Source: Acidobacteriota bacterium (lineage in GTDB: Bacteria; Acidobacteriota; Thermoanaerobaculia; Gp7-AA8). From it: 46,654 nucleotides of DNA. The DNA is taken from positions 1 to 46,654 of the forward strand of contig JAFAOU010000002.1 in NCBI GenBank assembly GCA_019247495.1, in the 5' to 3' direction. How positions within the stretch are numbered: position 1 is the stretch's first letter; each line of letters starts with the position of its first letter. Below are positions 17,926 to 27,139 of the stretch, piece by piece. A model generated the notes under the pieces. That model made no database searches and was not told the origin of the DNA. It saw only the letters and a program-made list of their open reading frames with translations. The position numbers and the translations under genes were made by a program.

Positions 17926-18836
17926 AGGCAACCGCGTTTGCGCCGGGCTCGATCGGCAACGTCGGTCCCGGCTTCGATGTCCTCGGCCTCGCGATCGAAG
18001 GACTCGGCGATCGCGTCAGCGTGGAGCTTACGGAAGACGACGCTCGCATCGATGCGATCACGGGCGTTGACGCCGCGCTCGTTCCGCTCGATCCGCAACG
18101 CAACGCCGCTGCGATCGCAGCGATCGCATGGCTTCGCGCGCACGGCGACGCACGCAATCCGATCGTCACAATCGACAAAGGCCTTCCACTGTCCGGCGGC
18201 CTCGGCGGCAGCGCAGCAAGCAGCGTGGCCGGCGCGTTCGCCGCTGCGCTGGCGATGTCCTCGGAAACGACGCCGATCGAGCTCGCTGCGGCCGCGTTGC
18301 AAGGCGAAATGACCGTCGCCGGCGAACATCTCGACAACATCGCGCCATCGATCCTCGGCGGACTCGCACTCTCGCGATCGGTCCGCCCGATCGACATCGT
18401 GGCGCTGACCGTCAGCGGCGATTGGCGCCTCGCCCTCGTTACGCCCGACGTTCGCATCCAGACGAAGGCGGCCCGCGAAGTGTTGCCGTCGACGTCCGGC
18501 CGCGCCGTGTGGGTGCAGCAGATGGCCAACACCGCCGGTGTCGTGCACGCCTTCGCGACCGGCGACGGCGAACTGCTGCGCCGCGCGCTCGACGATCGCT
18601 ATGCGGAGCCGCGCCGCGCCGCGCTCATCCCCCACTTCAACGCGGTGAAGCGTGCCGCGACCGACGCAGGCGCGTTCGCCTGCACGATCAGCGGCTCCGG
18701 TCCGACGCTCGTCGCGATCTGTATCGATGATGCGGTCGCGCATGACGCTGCGGCCGCGATGCGCGCGGCCTTCGAACAAGTGCCTTCGACAGCCCGCGTC
18801 TCGCCGATCGCAAGACAGGGAGTGCGCGCCATATGA
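17922..18836 (+). CDS. thrB: Homoserine kinase
   Basis: 304 residues of the GHMP kinase family. The N-terminus has APGSIGNVGPGFDVLG, the ATP-binding loop is LPLSGGLGGSAASS (about 88-101), and the C-terminal motif is CTISGSGPTLVAI. It phosphorylates homoserine to O-phosphohomoserine, the substrate of the next gene product. It starts inside the stop of the aspartokinase-homoserine dehydrogenase gene (ATGA) and ends in the same way over thrC, so the three genes are translationally coupled. Confidence 0.95.
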   Translation: MKATAFAPGSIGNVGPGFDVLGLAIEGLGDRVSVELTEDDARIDAITGVDAALVPLDPQRNAAAIAAIAWLRAHGDARNPIVTIDKGLPLSGGLGGSAASSVAGAFAAALAMSSETTPIELAAAALQGEMTVAGEHLDNIAPSILGGLALSRSVRPIDIVALTVSGDWRLALVTPDVRIQTKAAREVLPSTSGRAVWVQQMANTAGVVHAFATGDGELLRRALDDRYAEPRRAALIPHFNAVKRAATDAGAFACTISGSGPTLVAICIDDAVAHDAAAAMRAAFEQVPSTARVSPIARQGVRAI

Positions 18837-20113
18837 GCGAATGGCTGCAGTGCATCGGATGCGAACGCCGCTTTGACGCGTCGGAGATTCGCTACACCTG
18901 CGAATGCGGCGAGTTGTTGAGCGTCGAGCGCGATTCGATGCCGGATCGCAATCTCTTCGATGCGCGTCTCGCCAGCCGCAAGACGATCGACAAAAGTGGC
19001 GTCTGGCGATTTCGCGAGGCGGTGTTGAATGTCGATGAGAGCGAGATCGTCACGCATCCCGAGGGATCGACGCGGCTGTATTTGCGGGAGTCGGGGGTCG
19101 GGAGTCGGGAGTCGGAGCTAACGCATGCGTCTTCCTCCGACGCCCGACCCCCGACGCCCGACACCCGATTCCCCATCTTCTTCAAACACGAAGGCGAAAA
19201 TCCGACCGGCTCGTTCAAAGACCGCGGCATGACCGTGGCCATGACGCAAGCCAAACGACTCGGCGCGCGCGCGGTGGCCTGCGCGTCCACCGGCAACACC
19301 AGCGCGTCGCTGGCCGCGTACGCCGCGCAAGCTGGGCTGCGCGCCATCGTGTTCATCCCGGCTGGAAAAGTCGCCACCGGCAAACTCGCGCAGACGCTTG
19401 CGTACGGCGCGACTGCGCTCCACATCCGCGGCGATTTCGACGCAGCGATGAAACTCGTCCGCGAGGCAAGCGACCGCCTCGGCATCTACCTCGTCAACTC
19501 GATCAATCCGTTCCGCATCGAAGGCCAGAAGACGATCGTCTGGGAATTGCTGCAGGACCTGGAGTGGAACGCGCCCGACTGGATCGTCGTCCCCGCCGGC
19601 AACCTCGGCAACACGAGCGCGTTCGGCAAAGCACTGCGCGAAGCGTTCGACGCCGGCTGGATCGCGAAGATGCCGCGCCTCGCGTCCATCCAGGCCACCG
19701 GCGCGAATCCGTTTTATCGCAGCTATGCCGACGCATTCGCGCAACGCCATCGCATCGCCGCGGAGACGATCGCCAGCGCCATCCGCATCGGCGATCCGGT
19801 CAGCCATCACAAGGCGGTCGCCGCGATCCAGCAAACGAACGGGATCGTCGAGCAGGTCACCGACGACGAGTTAATGCTGGCCAAACGAGAGATCGACGAG
19901 ATGGGCATCGGTTGCGAGCCGGCATCCGCAACGACGCTGGCAGGCGTGAAGAAACTGCGCGCGTCCGGCGTGATGCGCGAAGGCGAACGAATCGTCTGCG
20001 TCCTCACCGGCCATCTGCTGAAAGACACCGACGCGATCATGCGCAACGTACCGCCGGAGCGGATGATCGAAATCGACGCCACGATGGATGCTGTCGAAAG
20101 CGCGCTCGCCTGA
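18833..20113 (+). CDS. thrC: Threonine synthase with in-frame repeat insertion
   Basis: 426 residues. It makes threonine from phosphohomoserine with pyridoxal phosphate on Lys129 (NPTGSFKDRG). The N-terminus has a zinc-ribbon-like set (Cys7, Cys10, Cys23, Cys25), as in many bacterial threonine synthases. Between TRLYLR and the conserved FFKHEGENPTGSFK lie about 28 low-complexity residues (about 86-114, rich in Ser, Pro, Asp and Arg) encoded by an inverted array of GGGNGTC heptamers (19086-19174). Family members normally have a few residues here, so this is an insertion that kept the frame. All core motifs remain, so the enzyme is probably active. Last gene of the operon, only 6 bases from the convergent esterase gene. 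Confidence 0.94.
   Translation: MSEWLQCIGCERRFDASEIRYTCECGELLSVERDSMPDRNLFDARLASRKTIDKSGVWRFREAVLNVDESEIVTHPEGSTRLYLRESGVGSRESELTHASSSDARPPTPDTRFPIFFKHEGENPTGSFKDRGMTVAMTQAKRLGARAVACASTGNTSASLAAYAAQAGLRAIVFIPAGKVATGKLAQTLAYGATALHIRGDFDAAMKLVREASDRLGIYLVNSINPFRIEGQKTIVWELLQDLEWNAPDWIVVPAGNLGNTSAFGKALREAFDAGWIAKMPRLASIQATGANPFYRSYADAFAQRHRIAAETIASAIRIGDPVSHHKAVAAIQQTNGIVEQVTDDELMLAKREIDEMGIGCEPASATTLAGVKKLRASGVMREGERIVCVLTGHLLKDTDAIMRNVPPERMIEIDATMDAVESALA
19086..19174. repeat. Heptamer-array inverted repeat inside thrC
   Basis: The left arm (19086-19116) is four GGGNGTC heptamers plus a partial one; the right arm (19136-19174) is the complement of about five such units, with the N position varying freely. 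The arms pair over some 30 bases around a 19-base loop. Unlike the other repeats of this kind in the window it lies in frame within a gene. Confidence 0.85.
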
Positions 20114-20119
20114 ACCACT

Positions 20120-21670
20120 TCAATGAACCCGCGCACCGATGTGCGGACGATTGGCCGGCACTTCCTCCGCCGCAACGTTCGCGAAGTAGACGATGCCATC
20201 GAAATCGTGCAGCAGATCGGACGGATGGAGCGCGGCTGACGGCAGGCTGTCGGGCGCCCAAAGCGCGCCAATCCAATGCATCGCGTGCGGTACGCGCAGC
20301 CACTCGGGCGCGGACGAAGAGTCGACGCCGCACGGCCAAACCGCGATCGATGCATTGCCGCCGATCAGCGCGAGAACGCTCTCGATACTCTCATCCGGTG
20401 CCTGCGGAAGCGTGGAGACAGCAAGACGATCGTCGGCGTCGTTCGGGATCTGGGCCACGAACGACCCCGCGCCGAACGTCATCGCCATCGCCGCGTAATC
20501 GCAGCCGAGGGCGGCGCGAAGAAGCGCGCCCGCAGTCTGGCCGCGGACGGCTACGTGCCCGTTGTGGGCCCAGTAAACAGCGCGTTGGTTGTTGAGCGCG
20601 CGCACGATCGCGGACGCCATGTGCCAATCGCGGGAGCGCGTGTTCGGCGCGTCGGAGTTGAAATCGGCGAACGCGGTAAGCGTCCGCGACGCTTCCAGCG
20701 CGCTGTCCACAGCCGCGCCGAAGCGAGGACGAAGCAGCGGCGCGTCGCGCTCAATCATCGTCTGCAACTCGATGAGGAACTGCCGGACCACGGCTTTCAC
20801 ACTCGAATCTCCAAATACGGCGGTCTGCTCGTCCGCGGCGGCCAGCTCTTTTTCGGCAACACGCCAGCGGAGAAGCAGGTCAGCGCCATAGGCCTGCGTG
20901 AGAAATGCGCCGAGCGTCCGCTGCGCGAGAACGTTGTCCTGCGGGTCGACGCCGATGAGCATCACGCGGTCGCTTGGATGCGCGAGATTCCAGGCGCGCA
21001 GGCGTTCGATGAGCTCCCGCCGCGTGCGAATGCCGATCCACGTGGTCTCCGTCATGTCCGCGGTGGCCGCATCGCCGCTGACATACGAAGCCAACGCAGC
21101 CATACGACTCGCGCTTGCTTCGACCGCGACGAGTCGATAGCCGTGTTGCTCGATGAGGCGAAGCGTGAGCGCGAGGCGGGCGTCGCCGAACTCGCGGCTG
21201 CCGTGCGTGGCCTCGCCGAGGCCGACCACGCGCGATCGCCGGGCGAGGTCGTCGAAGACAACGAGATTCGCGCCGGCCAGCGGCCCGGTGCGTTCGCGCA
21301 GCCATGCCGAGGCAAGGTCGCGCGCGTTGCGGCGAGCCTGCAGAACCGCACGCGTGGCAGCGGCAGTGCGCTTCTCCACTTCCACCGTGTATGTTCCCGA
21401 GGTCTCCTTCGCGTCGAAGGGGCGAACGTGAAGACGATACCGGCCACTCTCCGTGGCGATGATCTCAACGCGCTCGTCGCCTTCGCGCCCGGTCGGTCCA
21501 TCGACCGCATCGAGCAGCGTTCCGCGAGGTGAGTGCAACTCCAGGACGACGTCGATACCGTGCTGGTGGACGACCACCTCGGCAGATTCGCCGCGGCGGA
21601 GCGCCACCTCGTAGTCGTTGGATGCATGCGGGGTCAGGAGCGTGGCCAGGAGAAGGATGATTGGAGTCAT
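20120..21670 (-). CDS. Secreted erythromycin esterase-family protein
   Basis: 516 residues. A signal peptide (about 1-17) and a beta-rich N-terminal domain of some 80 residues (about 18-100) precede an erythromycin esterase-like domain (about 110-470). The family signature GLGEATHGSREF (150-161, with Glu153 and His156 in catalytic positions) and a later WAHNGHVA (367-374) are intact. True macrolide esterases are a small part of this family; most members have unknown ester or lactone substrates, and the extra N-terminal domain and export argue against a classical resistance enzyme. A sigma-factor-type promoter ends 6 bases before the ATG and there is no ribosome binding site, suggesting a leaderless transcript controlled by the adjacent ECF sigma factor. 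Confidence 0.85.
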   Translation of the reverse strand: MTPIILLLATLLTPHASNDYEVALRRGESAEVVVHQHGIDVVLELHSPRGTLLDAVDGPTGREGDERVEIIATESGRYRLHVRPFDAKETSGTYTVEVEKRTAAATRAVLQARRNARDLASAWLRERTGPLAGANLVVFDDLARRSRVVGLGEATHGSREFGDARLALTLRLIEQHGYRLVAVEASASRMAALASYVSGDAATADMTETTWIGIRTRRELIERLRAWNLAHPSDRVMLIGVDPQDNVLAQRTLGAFLTQAYGADLLLRWRVAEKELAAADEQTAVFGDSSVKAVVRQFLIELQTMIERDAPLLRPRFGAAVDSALEASRTLTAFADFNSDAPNTRSRDWHMASAIVRALNNQRAVYWAHNGHVAVRGQTAGALLRAALGCDYAAMAMTFGAGSFVAQIPNDADDRLAVSTLPQAPDESIESVLALIGGNASIAVWPCGVDSSSAPEWLRVPHAMHWIGALWAPDSLPSAALHPSDLLHDFDGIVYFANVAAEEVPANRPHIGARVH

Positions 21671-21673
21671 GCC

Positions 21674-21703
21674 GGTGAGTACCGCGGCCGGCGAAAAGGT
21701 TTC
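21674..21703 (-). promoter_or_regulatory. ECF-type promoter of the esterase gene
   Basis: Read on the minus strand it is GAAACCTTT, 11 bases, then GGTACTCACC, identical in motif and spacing to the promoter at 23560-23589 in front of the sigma factor gene. The -35 part overlaps the stop codon of the DUF4097-like gene. The -10 part ends 6 bases before the esterase ATG. Confidence 0.8.
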
Positions 21704-22592
21704 AGCGGCACGCCGGCATCGGCGAACGCGTCAGCAGTTCGACGCGTCCGCCGACGGCATCGAGCACGACGCGCGCTCGCTCGTCGCCGGCGCGGACCAG
21801 CACGCGGCGCTGTTTCGCGGCAGGCGTTCTGTCGATCGTGATCAGCGCGGCGTCCGAGGCGAGTTGCGCAGAGAAGCCGCTGCTCCCCGCTGCGTAGGCC
21901 AGCGTGATGGCGCCATCGAGTGTGCGAATGCGATAAGCGCGATTCGGTTGCAGCACGCCGTCGTAACGGATCGCGCCGAGTGCGGTGAAGAGATCAACGT
22001 CGCCTGCAACGGAGGAGACCGCGGTGCGGCCGCTCGTGTCCTGCACGCTGACGCCTCCCGCAACGCACGAGATGTTCGTCGCTCCGTTGATCGAGGTCAC
22101 GCGCACGCCGCTGGCCGCGTTGGCGATGGTCGTGTTGCCGTTGCCGGTTGTGACCTCCACCAGACCGCGAACGCCTCGCAGTTCGATGTTGCCGTTGCCG
22201 GTTGCGAGGACGACGCTGCCGCCGACGTCGCGCGCGATGACGTTCGCGTTGGCCGTCTTTCCGTCGATGTTCCCGGCGATGCGTTCCACTCGAATCTCAC
22301 CTCCGGCCGCGTCAATGCGCACCGAGGCAACATCGTGAACGGTGGCGGTCGCGCGACCGGATGACAACCACTCGATGCCGGCGGTGCGCGGAACGGAGAT
22401 CGTTTCGCCGTCGTTTGCCGTGACTTCGATGCCCGCGGCTCTGGCACGCATGGTCCGCGCGGCCACGGTGTCGCGCGCGGAGCCGGCGATGATGACGTGG
22501 CCGTTGTCGCAACGAATGCGGACGTGCGTTACTGCTCCGAGGAGCGGCGCGGCCGGAAGAAGGATCAGAAATGGGACGAGCAGCTTAGTCAT
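21702..22592 (-). CDS. DUF4097-like secreted beta-repeat protein
   Basis: 296 residues. A signal peptide (1-19, ending LLGA) is followed by a long run of short repeating strands with a G-x-[IV]-x-[VL] rhythm, for example ATGNGNIELRGVRG and TTGNGNTTIANAASG, the pattern of the DUF4097/adhesin-like beta-helix family. Such proteins often sit beside ECF sigma factors and anti-sigma factors; their function is not established. The start overlaps the end of the zinc-ribbon membrane protein gene by 8 bases, so it belongs to the sigma operon. Its stop codon forms part of the next promoter. Confidence 0.78.
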   Translation of the reverse strand: MTKLLVPFLILLPAAPLLGAVTHVRIRCDNGHVIIAGSARDTVAARTMRARAAGIEVTANDGETISVPRTAGIEWLSSGRATATVHDVASVRIDAAGGEIRVERIAGNIDGKTANANVIARDVGGSVVLATGNGNIELRGVRGLVEVTTGNGNTTIANAASGVRVTSINGATNISCVAGGVSVQDTSGRTAVSSVAGDVDLFTALGAIRYDGVLQPNRAYRIRTLDGAITLAYAAGSSGFSAQLASDAALITIDRTPAAKQRRVLVRAGDERARVVLDAVGGRVELLTRSPMPACR

Positions 22593-23034
22593 TGGCAGTT
22601 GCCCTCATGAGTTGCAGCTTGGCGTCATACGCGGCCACGAGGCGCGTCACTTCGATGGGATCGTTCGGCGCGCGCGCAGCGGCACGTTCCGCGGTGGCGA
22701 TCGCGCGATTGAGTTGCGGAAGCAGCGGCGTTGCGCGATCCGCCTGCGTCTTCGCGATGGCGGCGCGGTAGTGGGCAGCGGCGTCGTTCGTCGCCGGTGA
22801 CGGTACGTTTCGTTGGGAGCGCAGCAGAATGAACGCCGTTGAAATCATCAACACTGCGATGGCCGCGGCGGCTGCGAGATTGAATCGCCAACGCGGGCGG
22901 ATGCGTTGCTCGATTCCGCTCCAGAGCGGCGGTACGTCGATCGACTCCCGGTACGCCGCATACATCGTTTCTTCGGCTGCGCACGCGGCGCATGTTTCCG
23001 TTGGCGACGCCTGGCCGCATTCGATGCAGGTCAT
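22585..23034 (-). CDS. Zinc-ribbon membrane protein, putative anti-sigma factor
   Basis: 149 residues. The N-terminal 25 residues hold two CxxC pairs (CIEC and CAAC, eight residues apart), a small zinc-ribbon; one transmembrane helix follows (about 53-73), then an extracytoplasmic helical region of about 75 residues. The start at 23034 has GGGAGG upstream and overlaps the sigma factor stop by four bases. Position and topology match an anti-sigma factor, but the usual HxxxCxxC zinc anti-sigma motif is absent and replaced by the two CxxC pairs. So the anti-sigma role is inferred from context only. The frame is open further upstream, but that part is antisense-free shadow of the sigma gene. Confidence 0.72.
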   Translation of the reverse strand: MTCIECGQASPTETCAACAAEETMYAAYRESIDVPPLWSGIEQRIRPRWRFNLAAAAAIAVLMISTAFILLRSQRNVPSPATNDAAAHYRAAIAKTQADRATPLLPQLNRAIATAERAAARAPNDPIEVTRLVAAYDAKLQLMRATAND

Positions 23035-23552
23035 GAATCCTCCCGGTACTTTGCCAGCGCTGCGCGCAGTTGCAGCCGCGCACGGTGTACGTCGGTCTTC
23101 AACTTGGCGATCGCTGAGCCGGTGATTGCCGCGATCTCTTCGTAACTCTTCTGCTCGAGGACCTTCAGCGTGAAAGCGATGCGCTTCTCTTCGTCGAGGG
23201 CCAGCAGCGAGATGCGGATGGCGTCGCGCAACTCGCGGGAGAGGAGAAGCGTTTCGGGTCCGTGTCCACTCGCCGGCTCGGGCGCCGCGTCCACATCGAA
23301 CACCCGGCCGAACTGCCGCCCGGAGCGGAAGTGATTCAACGCCACGTTTCGGGCGATGCCGCAAAGCCAGGTCGACGCGGTGCTTCGTTCTTCAAACGCG
23401 CCGAAGGCTTTGAACGCGCGATAAAACGTCTCCTGCGCCAGCTCTTTCGCCGTCTCGGCGCTCCCGGTCATGGCATGCAGAAAGCGGTACACCACGGCCT
23501 GCTCGTTTTCGAACAGGAGCCGGAACCGTTCGACGCGCCACGGATCGGTCAT
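23031..23552 (-). CDS. ECF-type RNA polymerase sigma factor
   Basis: 173 residues with region 2 (about 18-85: ELAQETFYRAFKAF and STASTWLCGIARNVALNHFR) and region 4 (about 118-165: KRIAFTLKVLEQKSYEEIAAI, then TDVHRARLQLR). Region 3 is absent, as in group 4 (ECF) factors. It redirects polymerase to a small regulon. The ECF-type promoter at 23560-23589 lies just upstream, and the same promoter precedes the esterase gene, so autoregulation and control of that gene are likely. The next gene, overlapping by four bases, is the probable anti-sigma factor. Confidence 0.92.
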   Translation of the reverse strand: MTDPWRVERFRLLFENEQAVVYRFLHAMTGSAETAKELAQETFYRAFKAFGAFEERSTASTWLCGIARNVALNHFRSGRQFGRVFDVDAAPEPASGHGPETLLLSRELRDAIRISLLALDEEKRIAFTLKVLEQKSYEEIAAITGSAIAKLKTDVHRARLQLRAALAKYREDS

Positions 23553-23559
23553 CGCTGAT

Positions 23560-23589
23560 GGTGAGTACCTCGGCGGCGGGAAAGGTTTC
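23560..23589 (-). promoter_or_regulatory. Autoregulatory ECF-type promoter of the sigma gene
   Basis: On the minus strand it reads GAAACCTTT, 11 bases, then GGTACTCACC. The same two blocks with the same spacer length are found at 21674-21703 while the spacer sequences differ, the mark of a shared promoter. The GTACTC hexamer ends 10 bases before the sigma ATG, leaving little or no leader. Confidence 0.8.
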
Positions 23590-23601
23590 TCGCCGGGCGA
23601 A

Positions 23602-24276
23602 TCAGGATGACAGGTAACGCGTCGGGTCGGCGACTCCCGCTTCCTCGAATCCGCGTTTGCGGAGGATGCATGAGTCGCAATGGCCGCAAGCGAGGCCGCG
23701 AACGTCGGGGTCGTAGCACGAGTGCGTCAGCGAGTAGTCGACGCCGAGGGATGTACCGCGGCGGATGATGTCCGCCTTCGACATCGTCACGAGCGGCGCG
23801 ATGATTCGCGGCTCGCCGTGCTCGACGCCGCTGCGGGTACCGGTCACGATCACGCGTTGGAATGCGTCGAGGAACTCGGGACGGCAATCGGGATAGCCGC
23901 TGAAGTCGACTGCGTTCACGCCGATCCAGATCTCCTGCGCCTCGCGCGTTTCCGCATAGCCGAGGGCGAGCGAGAGGAAGATCGTGTTGCGGGCGGGGAC
24001 GTACGTCACCGGGATTCCCGCGGCGCCGGCAACGTCCTTCGGGACATCGATCTCGGCGGTCAATGCGCTTCCGCCGAAGAGGCGCAGGTCCATCGGAAAG
24101 ACGACATGCTCGTCGACGCCGATCGACTGCGCGACGCGTTGCGCGGCCGCGAGCTCGATCCCGTGCCGCTGCCCGTACGCGAACGAGAGCGCGCAGCACG
24201 ACCGTCCTTCGCGTTTCGCGATGGCGAGCACCGTTGCGGAGTCGAGTCCTCCACTGAGCAGCACGACAGCTTTCAT
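23602..24276 (-). CDS. queC: 7-cyano-7-deazaguanine synthase
   Basis: 224 residues. The PP-loop is [10 protein letters not shown] (6-15); a C-terminal zinc site is formed by the cysteines in [10 protein letters not shown] and [11 protein letters not shown]. The enzyme converts 7-carboxy-7-deazaguanine to preQ0 with ATP and ammonia, for queuosine or archaeosine-type tRNA modification. Conserved [15 protein letters not shown] and the [15 protein letters not shown] segment match the family. I start it at [10 protein letters not shown] (24276) rather than further upstream, since that region is the divergent phosphorylase gene. No other queuosine genes are nearby. TAGTAT lies 8 bases before the ATG with no ribosome binding site. 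Confidence 0.95.
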   Translation of the reverse strand: MKAVVLLSGGLDSATVLAIAKREGRSCCALSFAYGQRHGIELAAAQRVAQSIGVDEHVVFPMDLRLFGGSALTAEIDVPKDVAGAAGIPVTYVPARNTIFLSLALGYAETREAQEIWIGVNAVDFSGYPDCRPEFLDAFQRVIVTGTRSGVEHGEPRIIAPLVTMSKADIIRRGTSLGVDYSLTHSCYDPDVRGLACGHCDSCILRKRGFEEAGVADPTRYLSS

Positions 24277-24284
24277 CGCGCCGA

Positions 24285-24294
24285 ATACTACAAT
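24285..24294. promoter_or_regulatory. Overlapping divergent -10 elements, queC and phosphorylase
   Basis: Only 25 bases separate the divergent start codons. TACAAT (24289-24294, plus strand) ends 7 bases before the phosphorylase ATG; TAGTAT (24285-24290, minus strand) ends 8 bases before the queC ATG. The hexamers overlap by two bases, so -35 regions would lie inside the opposite gene. No -35 consensus is clear. Confidence 0.45.
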
Positions 24295-24301
24295 CGCGCG
24301 C

Positions 24302-25611
<1,310 letters not shown>

Positions 25612-25615
<4 letters not shown>

Positions 25616-25785
25616 AGGATTACTCGTACCGTATGAAGAGTCTTCGCGATAATGACGAGATGCTGGCGGAGTTCGATTTCAGCCGAGCGATCCCGAACTC
25701 GTGGTTTGTCAAGGTGCACGGAGCTGACTATGTTCGTGTCATCGAGAAGGACTGGCGGTTATGTTTGGCGATAACAGATCCATGA
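25612..25785 (+). CDS. Small unknown protein coupled to the phosphorylase gene
   Basis: 57 residues from a GTG that overlaps the phosphorylase stop (GTGA). The product contains NDEMLAEFDFSRAIPNSW, similar in style to the short DEMLxEYDFS segment seen in some small antitoxin-like proteins, but too short to assign. It ends inside the start of a second, 22-codon ORF. The couplings on both sides argue for translation; the codons look less GC-biased at third positions than in neighbouring genes, which argues for a recent or decayed element. Function unknown. Confidence 0.5.
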
Positions 25786-25850
25786 ACGACGCATTGCGAT
25801 CAGTCGCAGAGCTTATGAAAAAGACGCGCAACCCCAAATCGATCGATTGA
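25782..25850 (+). CDS. Tiny ORF of 22 codons, ATGA-coupled
   Basis: It encodes 22 residues (MNDALRSVAELMKKTRNPKS and two more) starting in the stop of the preceding 57-codon ORF by an ATGA overlap. It might be a real small protein or the 3' remnant of a longer gene broken by a frameshift or by the repeat that begins 14 bases later. No family recognised. Confidence 0.3.
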   Translation: MNDALRSVAELMKKTRNPKSID

Positions 25851-25863
25851 GCAAAACTTTGAA

Positions 25864-25918
25864 CCACAGAGGCACAGAGGTCACGGAGAACCCCTCTGTG
25901 ATCTCTGTGTCTCTGTGG
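25864..25918. repeat. Intergenic inverted repeat, CACAGAG family
   Basis: The arms 25864-25888 and 25894-25918 pair over all 25 positions in plus-strand RNA, with three G-U wobbles; in minus-strand RNA the same positions would be C-A mismatches. The stem is built from 8-9 base CACAGAGG-like units around a five-base loop. It is related to the repeat at 4234-4284 and lies 54 bases before deoB. Confidence 0.88.
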
Positions 25919-25972
25919 TGAAACGCCTTACGACCGCAGCGCTTCGACCGGCTGCATCGAAAAGAAGAAAGC

Positions 25973-27139
25973 ATGACTAATCGCGCCATCGTCATCGTTT
26001 GCGATTCCCTCGGAGTGGGCGAGCTGCCGGATGCGAAAGAGTTCGGGGACGAGGGATCGAACACGCTTGGACACGTCCTCGACTCGCAGCATCCGTCGCT
26101 GCCGACGCTGGCGCGGCTCGGGTTGCTGCACACCCTTCCGCAGCCCGCGTCGACTGAGACGCCGCGCGGCGCGTTCGGACGGATGAGTGAGGTCAGCGCT
26201 GGGAAGGACACAACGACGGGCCATTGGGAAATGATGGGACTCATCGTAGAGGATCCGTTCCGAACTTACCCGAACGGATTTCCGGCGGACGTCATCGCTG
26301 AATACGAGCGGCGTATCGGACGCAAAACGCTTGGCAACAAGGCGGCCTCCGGGACGGTCATCCTCGACGAGCTCGGCGAAGAGCACATGCGCACCGGCTC
26401 GCCGATCGTCTACACCTCGGCCGACTCCGTCTTCCAGGTCGCGGCGCACGAAGAGATCATCCCGGTCGAAGAGCTGTGGCGCATCTGCGTGATCGCGCGC
26501 GAGCTGATGCGCGGTGAGCACAACATCGGACGCATCATCGCGCGGCCGTTTCTCGGAACCGGCAAGGGACACTTCAAGCGCACCGCGAATCGCAAAGACT
26601 TTTCCGTGAAGCCGACCGGACTCACCGTCGTCGAGCGCGCCTTCAACTCCGGCAAACAGGTCATCGGTCTGGGCAAGATCGCCGACATCTTCGACCGCGT
26701 CGGCATCTCGCAGGAGATCCGCACGGAGAACAATTCGGACGGGATGCGAAAAACCGTCGATCTGATCCGCCAGTCGAACGCTGATTTCATCTTCACGAAT
26801 CTCGTCGACTTCGATTCGAAGTACGGCCATCGCAACGACGCGCCCGGCTACGCGAAGGCGCTCGAAGTGTTCGACGGCGAACTGGCCGCGCTCCTCGGCG
26901 ACCTGCGCAACGACGACCTGCTCTTCATCACCGCCGATCACGGTTGCGATCCGACTGACATCTCCACCGACCACACGCGTGAGTACGTGCCGCTGGTCGT
27001 GGCCGGTCCGCGCGTCATCGCGCAATCGCTCGGCACGCGCTCGACCTTCGCAGACCTCGGCGCGACGATCTGCGAGCATCTCGGCATCGCCCGCGACGGA
27101 CTTCCAGGAACGAGCGTCCTGCAGCAGGTGGTGCGATGA
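25973..27139 (+). CDS. deoB: Phosphopentomutase
   Basis: 388 residues of the alkaline phosphatase superfamily. Metal-binding signatures are VIVCDSLGVGELPDA (about 7-21), GSNTLGH, KDTTTGHWEMMG (with the catalytic threonine) and ITADHGCDPT; the family-specific cap domain lies between. It converts (deoxy)ribose-1-phosphate to (deoxy)ribose-5-phosphate, following the phosphorylase encoded upstream. The length matches bacterial DeoB. A hairpin repeat and two tiny ORFs separate it from the phosphorylase gene. Its stop overlaps the next gene by four bases. Confidence 0.95.
   Translation: MTNRAIVIVCDSLGVGELPDAKEFGDEGSNTLGHVLDSQHPSLPTLARLGLLHTLPQPASTETPRGAFGRMSEVSAGKDTTTGHWEMMGLIVEDPFRTYPNGFPADVIAEYERRIGRKTLGNKAASGTVILDELGEEHMRTGSPIVYTSADSVFQVAAHEEIIPVEELWRICVIARELMRGEHNIGRIIARPFLGTGKGHFKRTANRKDFSVKPTGLTVVERAFNSGKQVIGLGKIADIFDRVGISQEIRTENNSDGMRKTVDLIRQSNADFIFTNLVDFDSKYGHRNDAPGYAKALEVFDGELAALLGDLRNDDLLFITADHGCDPTDISTDHTREYVPLVVAGPRVIAQSLGTRSTFADLGATICEHLGIARDGLPGTSVLQQVVR

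Noticed and set aside
15328..17931. Very long open frame on the minus strand running through thrA and into the aminotransferase
   Set aside because: It is antisense to a gene with every expected motif, and its translation is Arg/Asp-rich with no domain; GC-rich codon bias explains the lack of stops.
20120..21670. Macrolide resistance gene
   Set aside because: Family membership alone does not show macrolide hydrolysis; this protein is exported and has an extra N-terminal domain, and lies in a sigma-factor operon.
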